Shown: one piece after another, positions 12,226 to 25,309 of the stretch
How the letters are laid out: each line of letters starts with the position of its first letter
How positions within the stretch are numbered: position 1 is the stretch's first letter
Origin: Osmia lignaria lignaria
Taxonomy: Eukaryota; Arthropoda; Insecta; Hymenoptera; Megachilidae
Assembly: GCF_051020975.1 (NCBI RefSeq)
Contig: NC_135033.1
Span: forward strand, 1-64,000
DNA: 64,000 bases
Direction of reading: 5' to 3'
Translations under genes and position numbers: made by a program
The notes under the pieces: model-generated
What the model was told of the DNA's origin: nothing
The model's database searches: none
What the model saw: the letters and a program-made list of their open reading frames with translations, nothing else

Positions 12226-12230
12226 CATGG
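12226..12230. other. Sharp junction between two satellite families
   Basis: The 142-bp unit that starts at 12,213 is cut after TAGCTCAT (12,221-12,228), and the next bases, GGTTATTAAATG, are the usual end of an AT-rich 80-bp monomer. The expected continuation on the left (TTCC) and the expected precursor on the right (GATAT before GGTTATT) share only AT, so at most 2 bp of microhomology are present. No unique or transposon sequence separates the arrays. Units on both sides are near consensus rather than degenerate. Confidence 0.93.
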
Positions 12231-15149
12231 TTATTAAATGTACATTGATCTGTGGGAATGGATCAGTATATTACATTATATCCAATGTAGAGTTGGTAAT
12301 AATGATATTGTTATTAATTGTACATTGATCAGCGGGAATGAATCTGTATATGAAATTATATCTAATGTAGATATAGTATTAATGATATTCTTATTACATG
12401 TACATTGATCTGTGGGAATGAATCAGTATATTACATTATATCTAATGTAGATATGATGATAATAATATTGTTATTAATTGTACATTACGTATGTAATGTA
12501 GATATACTACTAATGATGTTGCTATTAAATGTACATTGATCAGTGGGAATGAATAAGTATATTACATTATATCGAATGTAGATATAGTGCGAATGATATT
12601 GTTATTAAAGGTACATTGATCTCTGGGTAATAATCAGGATATTACATTATATCTAATGTAGATATGGTGATAATAATATTGTTATTAATTGTACATTACA
12701 TATGTAATGTAGATATACTACTAATGATATTGCCATGTAATGTACATTGATCTGTGGGAATGAATCTGTATAGGACATTATACCTAATGTAGATATAGTA
12801 ATAATGATATTGTTATTGAATGTACATTACATATCTAATGTAGATATGGTACTGATGATATGGTTATTAAATGTACATTGATCTGTGGGAATCCATCGGT
12901 ATATTACATTATATCGAATGTAGGTATGGTACTAATGATATGGTTATTAAAGGTATATTGATCTGTGGGAATGAGTCAGTATATTACATTATATCTAATG
13001 TAGATATGGTAATAATGATATTGTTATTAATTGTACATAACGTATGTAACGTAGATATACTGCTAATGATATTGTTATTAAATGTACATTGATCAGTGGG
13101 AATGAATCTGTATATGAAATTATATCTAATGTAGATATGGTACTAACGATATGGTTATTAAAGGTATATTGATCTGTGGGAATGAATCTGTATATGACAT
13201 TATACCTAATGTAGATAGAGTAATAATGATATTGTTATTAAATGTACATTACATATCTAATGTAGATATGGTACTAATGATATGGTTATTAAATGTACAT
13301 TGATCTGTGGGAATGAATCAGTATATAACGTTATATCGAATGTAGATATAGTGCTAATGATATTGTTATTAAAGGTGCATTGGTCTGTGGGAATGAATCA
13401 ATAAATTACATTATATCTAATGTAGATATAGTGCTAATGATATTGTTATTAAAGGAACATTGATCTGTGGGAATGAATCAGTATATTACATTATATCTAA
13501 TGTAGATATAGTACTAATGATATGGTTAATAAAGGTATATTGATCTGTGGGAATGAATCTGTATATGACATTATACCTAATGTAGATATAGTAATAATGA
13601 TATTGTTATTAAATGTACATTACATATCTAATGTAGATATGGTACTAATGATATGGTTATTAAATGTACATTGATCTGTGGGAATGAATCAGTATATTAC
13701 ATTATATCGAACGTAGATATAGTGCTAATGATATTGTTAGTAAAGGTGCATTGGTCTGTGGGAATGAATCAGTATATTACATTATATCGAATGTAGATAT
13801 AGTACTAATGATATTGTTATTAAAGGTACATTGATCTGTGGGAATGAATCAGTATATTAGATTATATCGAATGCAGATATAGTACTACTGATATGGGTAT
13901 TAAATATATTGATCTGTGGGAATGAATCAGTATATTACATTATATCGAATGTAGATATAGTACTACTGATATGGTTATTAAATATATTGATCTGTGGGAA
14001 TGAATCAGTATATTACATTATATCGAATGTAGATTTAGTACTAATGATATTGTTATTAAATGTACATTGATCTTTGGGGATCAATCAGTATATTACATTA
14101 TATCTAATGTAGATATGGTGATAATAATATTGTTATTAATGGTACATTACGTATGTAATGTAGATATACTACTAATGATGTTGTTATCAAATGCACATTG
14201 GTCAGTGGGAATGAATCAGTATATTACATTATATCGAATGTAGATATAGTGCTAATGATATTGTTATGAAAGGTGCATTGATCTGTGGGAATCCATCAGT
14301 ATATTACATTATATCGAATGTAGGTATGGTAATAATAATATTGTTATTAATGGTACATTACGTATGTAATGTAGATATACTACTAATGATGTTGTTATCA
14401 AATGCACATTGGTCAGTGGGAATGAATCAGTATATTACATTATATCGAATGTAGATATAGTGCTAATGATATTGTTATGAAAGGTGCATTGATCGGTGGG
14501 AATCCATCGGTATATTACATTATATCGAATGTAGGTATGGTACTAATGATATGGTTATTAAATGTACATTGATCTGTGGGAATGGATCAGTATATTACAT
14601 TATATGCAATGTAGAGTTGGTAATAATGATATTGTTATTAATAGTACATTACGTATGTAACGTAGATATACTACTAATGATATTGTTATTAAATGTACAT
14701 TGATCAGTGGGAATGAATCTGTATATGAAATTATATCTAATGTAGATATAGTATTAATGATACTCTTATTACATGTACATTGATCTGTGGGAATGAATCT
14801 GTATATGAATTTATATCTAATGTAGATATAGTAATAATGATATTGTTATTGAATGTACATAGATCTGTGGGAATGAATCAGTATATTACATTATATCGAA
14901 TGTAGATATAGTACTAATGATATGGTTATTAAAGGTATATTGATCTGTGGGAATGAATCAGTATATTACATTATATCTAAGATAGATATGGTAATAATGA
15001 TATTGTTATTAATTGTACATTACGTATTTAACGTAGATATACCGCTAATGATATTGTTAGTAAATGTACATTGATCAGTGGGAATGAATCTGCCTATGAA
15101 ATTATACCTAATGTAGATATAGTAATAATGATATTGTTATTAAATGTAC
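12229..15149. repeat. Irregularly ordered 80/51-bp monomers next to the junction
   Basis: This stretch holds only satellite monomers in no regular higher-order pattern. It includes the variant GGATCAG...CCAATGTAGAGTTGG (about 12,253-12,291 and again near 14,583), which reappears at about 45,956, 55,367 and 62,506. It also has tandem 78-bp variants with TACTACTGATATGG near 13,890-13,980. Short plus-strand open frames at 12,871-13,092 and 14,266-14,454 run through these monomers and have no coding support. Confidence 0.85.
12692..12711. repeat. Perfect 20-bp palindrome in a 51-bp monomer (example)
   Basis: The sequence TACATTACATATGTAATGTA equals its own reverse complement. It arises only in 51-bp monomers, where the internal deletion brings TACATTAC next to GTAATGTA. 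Another example is 29,086-29,105. A common sister form has GTAT in the centre instead, leaving 8-bp arms around a 4-nt centre. It could extrude as a hairpin or serve as a dimeric protein site; neither is shown. Confidence 0.9.
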
Positions 15150-17170
15150 ATTGATCTGTGGGAATGAATCAGTATATTACATTATATCGAATGTAGATTT
15201 AGTACTAATGATATTGTTATTAAATGTACATTGATCTTTGGGGATCAATCAGTATATTACATTATATCTACTGTAGATATGGTGATAATAATATTGTTAT
15301 TAATTGTACATTACGTATGTAATGTAGATATACTACTAATGATGTTGTTATTGTAATGTACATTGATCAGTGGGAATGAATCAGTATATTACATTATATC
15401 GGATGCAGATATAGTGCTAATGATATTGTTATGAAAGATGCATTGATCTGTGGGAATCCATCAGTATATTACATTATATCGAATGTAGGTATGGTACTAA
15501 TGATATGGTTATTATATGTACATATCTGTGGTAATGAATCAGTATATTACGTTATATCGAATGTAGATATAGTGCTAATGATATTCTTATTAAAGGTGCA
15601 TTGGTCTGTGGGAATGAATCAGTAGATTACATTATATCGAATGTAGATATAGTGCTAATGATATTGTTATTAAAGGTGCATTGCTCTGTGGGAATGAATC
15701 AGTATATTACATTATATCGAACGTAGATATAGTGCTAATGATATTGTTATTAAAGGCATATTGATCTGTGGGAATGAATCTGTATTTTACATTATATCTA
15801 ATGTAGATATAGTACTAATGATATAGTTATTAAAGGTACATTGATCTGTGGGAATGAATCTGTATATGACATTATACCTAATGTAGATATAGTAATAATG
15901 ATATTGTTATTAAATGTACATTACACATCTAATGTAGATATGGTACTAATGATATGGTTATTAAAAGTACATTGATCTGTGGGAATGAATCAGTATATTA
16001 CATTATATCTAATGTAGATATGCTAATAATGATATTGTTATTAAATGTACATTGATCTGTGGGGATCGATCAGTATATTACATTATATCTAATGTAGATA
16101 TGGCAATAATGATATTGTTATTAATTGTACATTACATATGTAATGTAGATATACTACTAATGATATTGCTATTAAATGTACATTGATCTGTGGGAATGAA
16201 TCTGTATATGACAGTATACCTAATGTAGATATAGTAATAATGATATTGTTATTAAATGTACATTACATATCTATTGTAGATATGGTACTAATAATATGGT
16301 TATGAAATGTACATTGATCAGTGGGAATGAATCAGTATATTACATTATATCGAATGTAGATATAGTGCTAATGATATTGTTATGAAAGATGCATTGATCT
16401 GTGGGAATCCATCAGTATATTACATTATATCGAATGTAGGTATGGTACTAATGATATGGTTATTATATGTACATATCTGTGGGAATGAATCAGTATATTA
16501 CATTATATCGAATGTAGATATAGTGCTAATGATATTGTTATTAAAGGTACATTTATCTCTGGGTAATAATCAGGATATTACATTATATCTAATGTAGAAT
16601 TGGTAATAATGATATTGTTATTAATTGTACATTACATATGTAATGTAGATATACTACTAATGATATTGCCATGTAATGTACATTGATCAGTGGGAATGAA
16701 TCAGTATATTACATTATATCGAATGTAGATATAGTGCTAATGATATTGTTATGAAAGGTGCATTGATCTGTGGGAATCCATCAGTATATTACATTATATC
16801 GGATGTAGATATAGTGCTAATGATATTGTTTTTAAAGGTGCATTGGTCTGTGGGAACGAATCAGTATATTACATTATAGCGAATGTAGATATAGTACTAA
16901 TGATATGGTTAATAAAGGTATATTGATCTGTGGGAATGAATCAGTATATTACATTATATCGAATGTAGATATAGTACTAATGATATTGTCATTAAATGTA
17001 CATTGATCTTTGGGGATCAACCAGTATATTACATTATATCTAATGTAGATATGGTAATAATGATATTGTTATTAATTGTACATTACATATGTAATGTAGA
17101 TATACTACTAATGATATTGCTATTAAATGTACATTGATCTGTGGGAATGAATCAGTATATTACATTATAT
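15150..17170. repeat. 2.0-kb block duplicated at 17,766-19,786
   Basis: About 2.0 kb recur downstream with a constant offset of 2,616 bp. The markers GTAGATTTAG (15,193 and 17,809), TCTACTGTAGATATGG, TTATGAAAGATGCATTG, ACATATCTGTGGTAATG and GTGGGGATCGATCAG occur in the same order in both. The copies differ by a few substitutions. Short open frames at 15,431 and 16,382 recur at 18,047 and 18,998 purely because the DNA is duplicated. Confidence 0.85.
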
Positions 17171-17765
17171 CGAATGTAGATATAGTGCGAATGATATTGT
17201 TATTAAAGGTACATTTATCTCTGGGTAATAATCAGGATATTACATTATATCTAATGTAGAATTGGTAATAATGATATTGTTATTAATTGTACATTACATA
17301 TGTAATGTTGATATACTACTAATGATATTGCCATGTAATGTACATTGATCTGTGGGAATGAATCTGTATAGGGCATTATACCTAATGTAGATATAGTAAT
17401 AATGATATTGTTATTAAATGTACATTACATATCTAACGTAGATATACTACTAATGATGTTGTTATTAAATGTACATTGATCAGTGGGAATGAATCTGTAT
17501 ATGAAATTATATCTAATGTAGATATAGTATTAATGATATTCTTATTACATGTACATTGATCTGTGGGAATGAATCAGTATATTACATTATATCTAATGTA
17601 GATATGGTGATAATAATATTGTTATTAATTGTACATTACGTATGTAATGTAGATATACTACTAATGATGTTGCTATTAAATGTACATTGATCAGTGGGAA
17701 TGAATCTGTATATGAATTTATATCTAATGTAGATATAGTAATAATGATATTGTTATTGAATGTAC
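17171..17765. repeat. Spacer monomers between two 2.0-kb copies
   Basis: These 595 bp are ordinary 80- and 51-bp monomers lying between the copies of the 2.0-kb block. They include the rare variant GCGAATGATATTG plus CTCTGGGTAATAATCAGG, also found near 12,590, 41,510, 51,150 and 60,590. No gene-like sequence is seen. Confidence 0.8.
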
Positions 17766-19786
17766 ATTGATCTGTGGGAATGAATCAGTATATTACATTA
17801 TATCGAATGTAGATTTAGTACTAATGATATTGTTATTAAATGTACATTGATCTTTGGGGATCAATCAGTATATTACATTATATCTACTGTAGATATGGTG
17901 ATAATAATATTGTTATTAATTGTACATTACGTATGTAATGTAGATATACTACTAATGATGTTGTTATTATAATGTACATTGATCAGTGGGAATGAATCAG
18001 TATATTACATTATATCGAATGCAGATATAGTGCTAATGATATTGTTATGAAAGATGCATTGATCTGTGGGAATCCATCAGTATATTACATTATATCGAAT
18101 GTAGGTATGGTACTAATGATATGGTTATTATATGTACATATCTGTGGTAATGAATCAGTATATTACGTTATATCGAATGTAGATATAGTGCTAATGATAT
18201 TCTTATTAAAGGTGCATTGGTCTGTGGGAATGAATCAGTAGATTACATTATATCGAATGTAGATATAGTGCTAATGATATTGTTATTAAAGGTGCATTGC
18301 TCTGTGGGAATGAATCAGTATATTACATTATATCGAACGTAGATATAGTGCTAATGATATTGTTATTAAAGGCATATTGATCTGTGGGAATGAATCTGTA
18401 TTTTACATTATATCTAATGTAGATATAGTACTAATGATATAGTTATTAAAGGTACATTGATCTGTGGGAATGAATCTGTATATGACATTATACCTAATGT
18501 AGATATAGTAATAATGATATTGTTATTAAATGTACATTACACATCTAATGTAGATATGGTACTAATGATATGGTTATTAAATGTACATTGATCTGTGGGA
18601 ATGAATCAGTATATTACATTATATCTAATGTAGATATGCTAATAATGATATTGTTATTAAATGTACATTGATCTGTGGGGATCGATCAGTATATTACATT
18701 ATATCTAATGTAGATATGGCAATAATGATATTGTTATTAATTGTACATTACATATGTAATGTAGATATACTACTAATGATATTGCTATTAAATGTACATT
18801 GATCTGTGGGAATGAATCTGTATATGACAGTATACCTAATGTAGATATAGTAATAATGATATTGTTATTAAATGTACATTACATATCTATTGTAGATATG
18901 GTACTAATAATATGGTTATGAAATGTACATTGATCAGTGGGAATGAATCAGTATATTACATTATATCGAATGTAGATATAGTGCTAATGATATTGTTATG
19001 AAAGATGCATTGATCTGTGGGAATCCATCAGTATATTACATTATATCGAATGTAGGTATGGTATTAATGATATGGTTATTATATGTACATATCTGTGGGA
19101 ATGAATCAGTATATTACATTATATCGAATGTAGATATAGTGCTAATGATATTGTTACTAAAGGTACATTTATCTCTGGGTAATAATCAGGATATTACATT
19201 ATATCTAATGTAGAATTGGTAATAATGATATTGTTATTAATTGTACATTACATATGTAATGTAGATATACTACTAATGATATTGCCATGTAATGTACATT
19301 GATCAGTGGGAATGAATCAGTATATTACATTATATCGAATGTAGATATAGTGCTAATGATATTGTTATGAAAGGTGCATTGATCTGTGGGAATCCATCAG
19401 TATATTACATTATATCGGATGTAGATATAGTGCTAATGATATTGTTATTAAAGGTGCATTGGTCTGTGGGAACGAATCAGTATATTACATTATAGCGAAT
19501 GTAGATATAGTACTAATGATATGGTTATTAAAGGTATATTGATCTGTGGGAATGAATCAGTATATTACATTATATCGAATGTAGATATAGTACTAATGAT
19601 ATTGTCATTAAATGTACATTGATCTTTGGGGATCAACCAGTATATTACATTATATCTAATGTAGATATGGTAATAATGATATTGTTATTAATTGTACATT
19701 ACATATGTAATGTAGATATACTACTAATGATATTGCTATTAAATGTACATTGATCTGTGGGAATGAATCAGTATATTACATTATAT
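17766..19786. repeat. Second copy of the 15,150-17,170 block
   Basis: This is the downstream partner, offset 2,616 bp. Small differences include GGTATTAATG near 19,060 against GGTACTAATG in the first copy, and GTTACTAAAGG near 19,153 against GTTATTAAAGG. Above-background similarity ends near 19,786, where this copy has TATCTAATGTAG and the first has TATCGAATGTAG. Confidence 0.85.
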
Positions 19787-20189
19787 CTAATGTAGATATA
19801 GTAATAATGATATTGTTATTAAATGTACATTGATCTGTGGGAATGAATCAGTATATTACATTATATCGAATGTAGATATAGTACTAATGATATGGTTATT
19901 AAAGGTATATTGATCTGTGGGAATGAATCAGTATATTACATTATATCTAAGATAGATATGGTAATAATGATATTGTTATTAATTGTACATTACGTATTTA
20001 ACGTGGATATACCGCTAATGATATTGTTAGTAAATGTACATTGATCAGTGGGAATGAATCTGTATATTACATTATATCGGATGTAGATATAGTACTAACG
20101 ATATTGTCATTAAATGTACATTGATCTGTGGGGATCAATCAGTATATTACATTATATCTACTGTAGATATGGTGATAATAATATTGTTA

Positions 20190-20812
20190 TTAATTGTACA
20201 TTACGTATGTAATGTAGATATACTACTAATGATGTTGTTATTAAATGTACATTGATCAGTGGGAATGAGTCAGTATATTACATTATATCGAATGTAGATA
20301 TAGTGCTAATGATATTGTTATGAAAGATGCATTGATCTGTGGGAATCCATCAGTATATTACATTATATCGAATGTAGGTATGGTACTAATGATATGGTTA
20401 TTATATGTACATATCTGTGGGAATGAATCAGTATATTACGTTATATCGAATGTAGATATAGTGCTAATGATATTCTTATTAAAGGTGCATTGGTCTGTGG
20501 GAATGAATCAGTACATTACATTATATCGAATGTAGATATAGTGCTAATGATATTGTTATTAAAGGTGCATTGCTCTGTGGGAATGAATCAGTATATTACA
20601 TTATATCGAATGTAGATATAGTGCTAATGATATTGTTATTAAGGGTGCATTGCTCTGTGGGAATGAATCAGTATATTACATTATATCGAACGTAGATATA
20701 GTGCTAATGATATTGTTATTAAAGGCACATTGATCTGTGGGAATGAATCTGTGTATGACATTATACCTAATGTAGATATAGTAATAATGATATTGTTATT
20801 AAATGTACATTA
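20190..20812. repeat. First copy of an 820-bp-period tandem duplication
   Basis: Bases 20,190-20,812 match 21,010-21,632 at an offset of 820 bp, a length that can be made of whole monomers (for example one 78, eight 80 and two 51). Shared markers are ATGAAAGATGCATTG, CAGTACATTACATTATATCG and TTAAGGGTGCATTGCTC. Intervening and flanking sequence (19,787-20,189 and 20,813-21,009) consists of ordinary monomers. Confidence 0.85.
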
Positions 20813-21009
20813 CATATCTATTGTAGATATGGTAATAATAATATGGTTATGAAATGTACATTGATCTGTGGGAATGAATCAGTATATTACATTATATCGA
20901 ATGTAGATATAGTACTAATGATATTGTCATTAAATGTACATTGATCTTTGGGGATCAACCAGTATATTACATTATATCTAATGTAGATATGGTAATAATG
21001 ATATTGTTA

Positions 21010-21632
21010 TTAATTGTACATTACGTATGTAATGTAGATATACTACTAATGATGTTGTTATTAAATGTACATTGATCAGTGGGAATGAATCAGTATATTA
21101 CATTATATCGAATGTAGATATAGTGCTAATGATATTGTTATGAAAGATGCATTGATCTGTGGGAATCCATCAGTATATTACATTATATCGAATGTAGGTA
21201 TGGTACTAATGATATGGTTATTATATGTACATATCTGTGGGAATGAATCAGTATATTACGTTATATCGAATGTAGATATAGTACTAATGATATTCTTATT
21301 AAAGGTGCATTGGTCTGTGGGAATGAATCAGTACATTACATTATATCGAATGTAGATATAGTGCTAATGATATTGTTATTAAAGGTGCATTGCTCTGTGG
21401 GAATGAATCAGTATATTACATTATATCGAATGTAGATATAGTGCTAATGATATTGTTATTAAGGGTGCATTGCTCTGTGGGAATGAATCAGTATATTACA
21501 TTATATCGAACGTAGATATAGTGCTAATGATAATGTTATTAAAGGCACATTGATCTGTGGGAATGAATCTGTATATGACATTATACCTAATGTAGATATA
21601 GTAATAATGATATTGTTATTAAATGTACATTA
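21010..21632. repeat. Second copy of the 820-bp-period duplication
   Basis: This is the partner of 20,190-20,812. It differs at a few sites, such as GATAATGTTATTAAAGGC near 21,530 where the first copy has GATATTGTTATTAAAGGC. The last 51-bp unit differs (ACACATCTAATG here, ACATATCTATTG in the first copy), marking the right edge of similarity. Confidence 0.8.
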
Positions 21633-22044
21633 CACATCTAATGTAGATATGGTACTAATGATATGGTTACTAGATGTACATTGATCTGTGGGAATGAATC
21701 AGTATATTACGTTATATCGAATGTAGATATAGTGCTAATGATATTGTTATTAAGGTGCATTGGTCTGTGGGAATGAATCAGTATATTACATTATATCGAA
21801 TGCAGATATAGTACTAATGATATAGTTGTTAAAGGTATATTGATCTGTGGGAATGAATCAGTATATTACATTATATCGGATGTAGATATAGTACTAATGA
21901 TATTGTCATTAAATGTACATTGATCTTTGGGGATCAATCAGTATATCACATTATATCTAATGTAGATATGGTAATAATGATATTGTTATTAATTGTACAT
22001 TACATATGTAATGTAGACATACTACTAATGATATTGCTATTAAA

Positions 22045-23250
22045 TGTACATTGATTTGTGGGAATGAATCTGTATATGACAGTATACCTAATGTAGATAT
22101 AGTAATAATGATATTGTTATTAAATGTACATTACATATCTATTGTAGGTATGGTACTAATAATATGGTTATGAAATGTACATTGATCTGTGGGAATGAAT
22201 CAGTATATTACATTATATCGAATGTAGATATAGTGCTAATGATATTGTTATGAAAGGTGCATTGATCTGAGCGAATCCATCAGTATATTACATTATATCG
22301 AAAGTAGGTATGGTACTAATGATATGGTTATTATATGTACATATCTGTGGGAATGAATCAGTATATTACGTTATATCGAATGTAGATATAGTGCTAATGA
22401 TATTGCTATTAAAGGTGCATTGGTCTGTGCGAATGAATCAGTATATCACGTTATATCGAATGTAGATATAGTACTAATGATATGGTTATTAAAGGTATAT
22501 TGATCTGTGGGAATGAATCTGTATATGACATTATACCTAATGTAGATATAGTAATAATGATATTGTTATTAAATGTACATTACATATCTAATGTAGATAT
22601 GGTACTAATGATATGGTTATTAAATGTACATTGATCTTTGGGAATCCATCGGTATATTACATTATATCGCATGTAGGTATGGTACTAATGATATGGTTAT
22701 TAAAGGTATATTGATCTGTGGGAATGAATCAGTATATTACATTATATCTAATGTAGATATAGTACTAATGATATTGTTATTAAAGGTACATTGATCTGTG
22801 GGAATGAATCAGTATATTAGATTATATCGAATGCAGATATAGTACTACTGATATGGGTATTAAATATATTGATCTGTGGGAATGAATCAGTATATTACAT
22901 TATATCGAATGCAGATATAGTACTACTGATATGGTTATTAAATATATTGATCTGTGGGAATGAATCAGTATATTACATTATATCGAATGTAGATTTAGTA
23001 CTAATGATATTGTTATTCAATGTACATTGATCTTTGGGGATCAATCAGTATATTACATTATATCTAATGTAGATATGGTGATAATAATATTGTTATTAAT
23101 TGTACACTACGTATGTAATGTAGATATACTACTAATGATGTTGTTATTAAATGTACATTGATCAGTGGGAATGAATCAGTATATTACATTATATCGAATG
23201 TAGATATAGTGCTAATGATATTGTTATGAAAGGTGCATTGATCTGTGGGA
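22045..23250. repeat. Module C, recurring at 44,037-45,242
   Basis: About 1.2 kb match 44,037-45,242 at an offset of 21,992 bp. Private variants include GATCTGAGCGAATCC (22,264 and 44,256), TCGAAAGTAGG, CTGTGCGAATGAATC and CTTTGGGAATCCATCGG. It lies upstream of module D (23,560-24,705) here, whereas in the downstream location it lies directly after D. Confidence 0.85.
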
Positions 23251-23559
23251 ATGAATCAGTATATTACATTATATCGAATGTAGATATAGTACTACTGATA
23301 TGGTTATTAAATATATTGATCTGTGGGAATGAATCAGTATACTACATTATATCGAATGTAGATATAGTGCTAATGATATTGTTATGAAAGGTGTATTGAT
23401 CTGTGAGAATCCATCAGTATATTACATTATATCGAATGTAGGTATGGTACTAATGATATGGTTATTATATGTACATATCTGTGGGAATGAATCAGTATAT
23501 TACGTTATATCGAATGTAGATATAGTGCTAATGATATTGTTATTAAAGGTGCATTGGTC

Positions 23560-24705
23560 TGTGGGAAGGAATCTGTATACTACATTATATCGAATGTAGA
23601 TATAGTGCTAATGATATTGCTATTAAATGTGCATTGGTCTGTTGGAATGAATCAGTATATTACATTATATCGAATGTAGATTTAGTACTAATGATATTGT
23701 TATTAAATGTACATTGATCTTTGGGAATCAATCAGTATATTACATTATATCTAATGTAGATATGGTGATAATAATATTGTTATTAATTGTACATTACGTA
23801 TCTATTGTAGATATGGTACTAATAATATGGTTATGAAATGTACATTGATCTGTGGGAATGAATCAGTGTATTACATTATATCGAGTGTAGATATAGTGCT
23901 AATGATATTATTATTAAAGGCACATTGATCTGTGGGAAGGAATCAGTATATTACATTATATCGAATGTAGATATAGTGCTAATGATATTGTTATGAAAGG
24001 TATATTGATCTGTGGGAATCCATCAGTATATTACATTATATCGAATGTAGGTATGGTACTAATGATATGGTTATTATATGTACATATCTGTGGGAATGAA
24101 TCCGTATATTACGTTATATCGAATGTAGATATAGTGCTAATGATATTGTTATTAAAGGTGCATTGGTCTGTGGGAGTGAATCAGTATATTACATTATATC
24201 GAATGTAGATATAGTGCTAATGATATTGTTATTAAAGGTGCACTGCTCTGTGGGAATGAATCAGTATATTACATTATATCGAATGTAGATATTGTGCTAA
24301 TGATATTGTTATTAACGGTGCATTGGTCTGTGGGAATGAATCAGTATATTACATTATATCGAATGTAGATATAGTACTAATGATATTGTTATTAAATGTA
24401 CATTGATCTGTGGGAATGAATCAGTATATTACAGTATATCGAATGTAGATAAGGTACTAATGATATGGTTATTAAAGGTATATTGATCTGTGGGAATGAA
24501 TCAGTATATTACATTGTATCTAATGTAGATATGGTAATAACGATATTGTTATTAATTGTACATTACGTATGTAACGTAGATATACTACTAATGATATTGT
24601 TGTTAAATGTACATTGATCAGTGGGAATGAATCTGTATATGAAATTATATCTAATGTAGATATAGTAATAATGATATTGTTATTATATGTACATTGATCT
24701 GTGGG
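23560..24705. repeat. Module D, recurring at 42,909-44,054
   Basis: About 1.15 kb match 42,909-44,054 at an offset of 19,349 bp. Shared markers are GTGGGAGTGAATC, GGTGCACTGCTCTG, GTAGATATTGTGC, TTAACGGTGCATTGG and GTAGATAAGGTAC. The interval 23,251-23,559 consists of 78- and 80-bp monomers, including the motif ATGAAAGGTGTATTGATC that marks the start of each 3.1-kb higher-order repeat further right. Confidence 0.85.
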
Positions 24706-25309
24706 AATGAATCAGAATATTACATTATTTCGAATGTAGATATAGTGCTAATGATATTGTTATGAAAGGTGCATTGATCTGTGGCAATCCATCAGTATAT
24801 TACATTATATCGAATGTAGGTATGGTACTAATGATATGGTTATTATATGTACATATCTGTGGGAATGAATCAGTATGTTACGTTATATCGAATGTAGATA
24901 TAGTGCTAATGATATTGTTATTAAAGGTGCATTGGTCTGTGGGAATGAATCAGTATATTACATTATATCGAATGTAGATATAGTGATAGTGATATTGTTA
25001 TTAAAGGCACATTGATCCGTGGGAATGAATCAGTATATTACATTATATCTAATGTAGATACAGTACTAATGATATGGTTATTAAAGGTATATTGATCTGA
25101 GGGAATGAATCTGTATATGACATTATACTTAATGTAGATATAGTAATAATGATATTGTTATTAAATGTACATTACATATCTAATGCAGATATGGTACTAA
25201 TGATATGGTTATTAAATGTACATTGATCTGTGGGAATGAATCAGTATATTACATTATATCGAATGTAGATATAGTACTAATGATATGGTTATTAAAGGTA
25301 TATTGATCT
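24706..25309. repeat. Monomers flanking the left edge of the 3.1-kb repeat array
   Basis: These are 80- and 51-bp monomers with no further organisation that I could establish. At 25,310-25,341 the sequence enters the first, partial copy of the 3.1-kb higher-order repeat; upstream of this the correspondence at 3,177 bp breaks (GTACTAATGATATGG here, GTACTACTGATATGGG at 28,455). Confidence 0.75.

Larger units (their letters stand above)
1..12228. repeat. 142-bp satellite array, 86 complete head-to-tail units
   Basis: This stretch is a tandem array of one 142-bp monomer, all in the same orientation. Taking the GACCC before AAATAGCAC as unit start, starts fall at 12 and then every 142 bp up to 12,213, apart from a 1-bp and a 10-bp deletion. 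A clean reference unit is 6,533-6,674. Recognisable landmarks in order are CATTTCCGTCGAGAG, GACGATATCAGTGACGG, ACAATTACAGCCCGATTTG, CTCGCTGAAAACGCACTCCC, GCACGATTTTGCTCCGG and GTCGTTCTGCACTATATCG. Hand count of the consensus gives 66 of 142 G+C (46%). Units differ by scattered substitutions. Many short open frames of about 82 codons exist on both strands, but each spans less than two units and dies when the frame rotates, so I call no gene. The array runs off the left edge of the window. I do not recognise the family. Confidence 0.97.

Noticed and set aside
1..12228. CENP-B box (core TTCGnnnnAnnCGGG) in the 142-bp monomer
   Set aside because: TTCGGACCC and CCCGATTTGAC give only half matches on either strand; no complete core was found by eye. 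A motif scan of all units would settle it.
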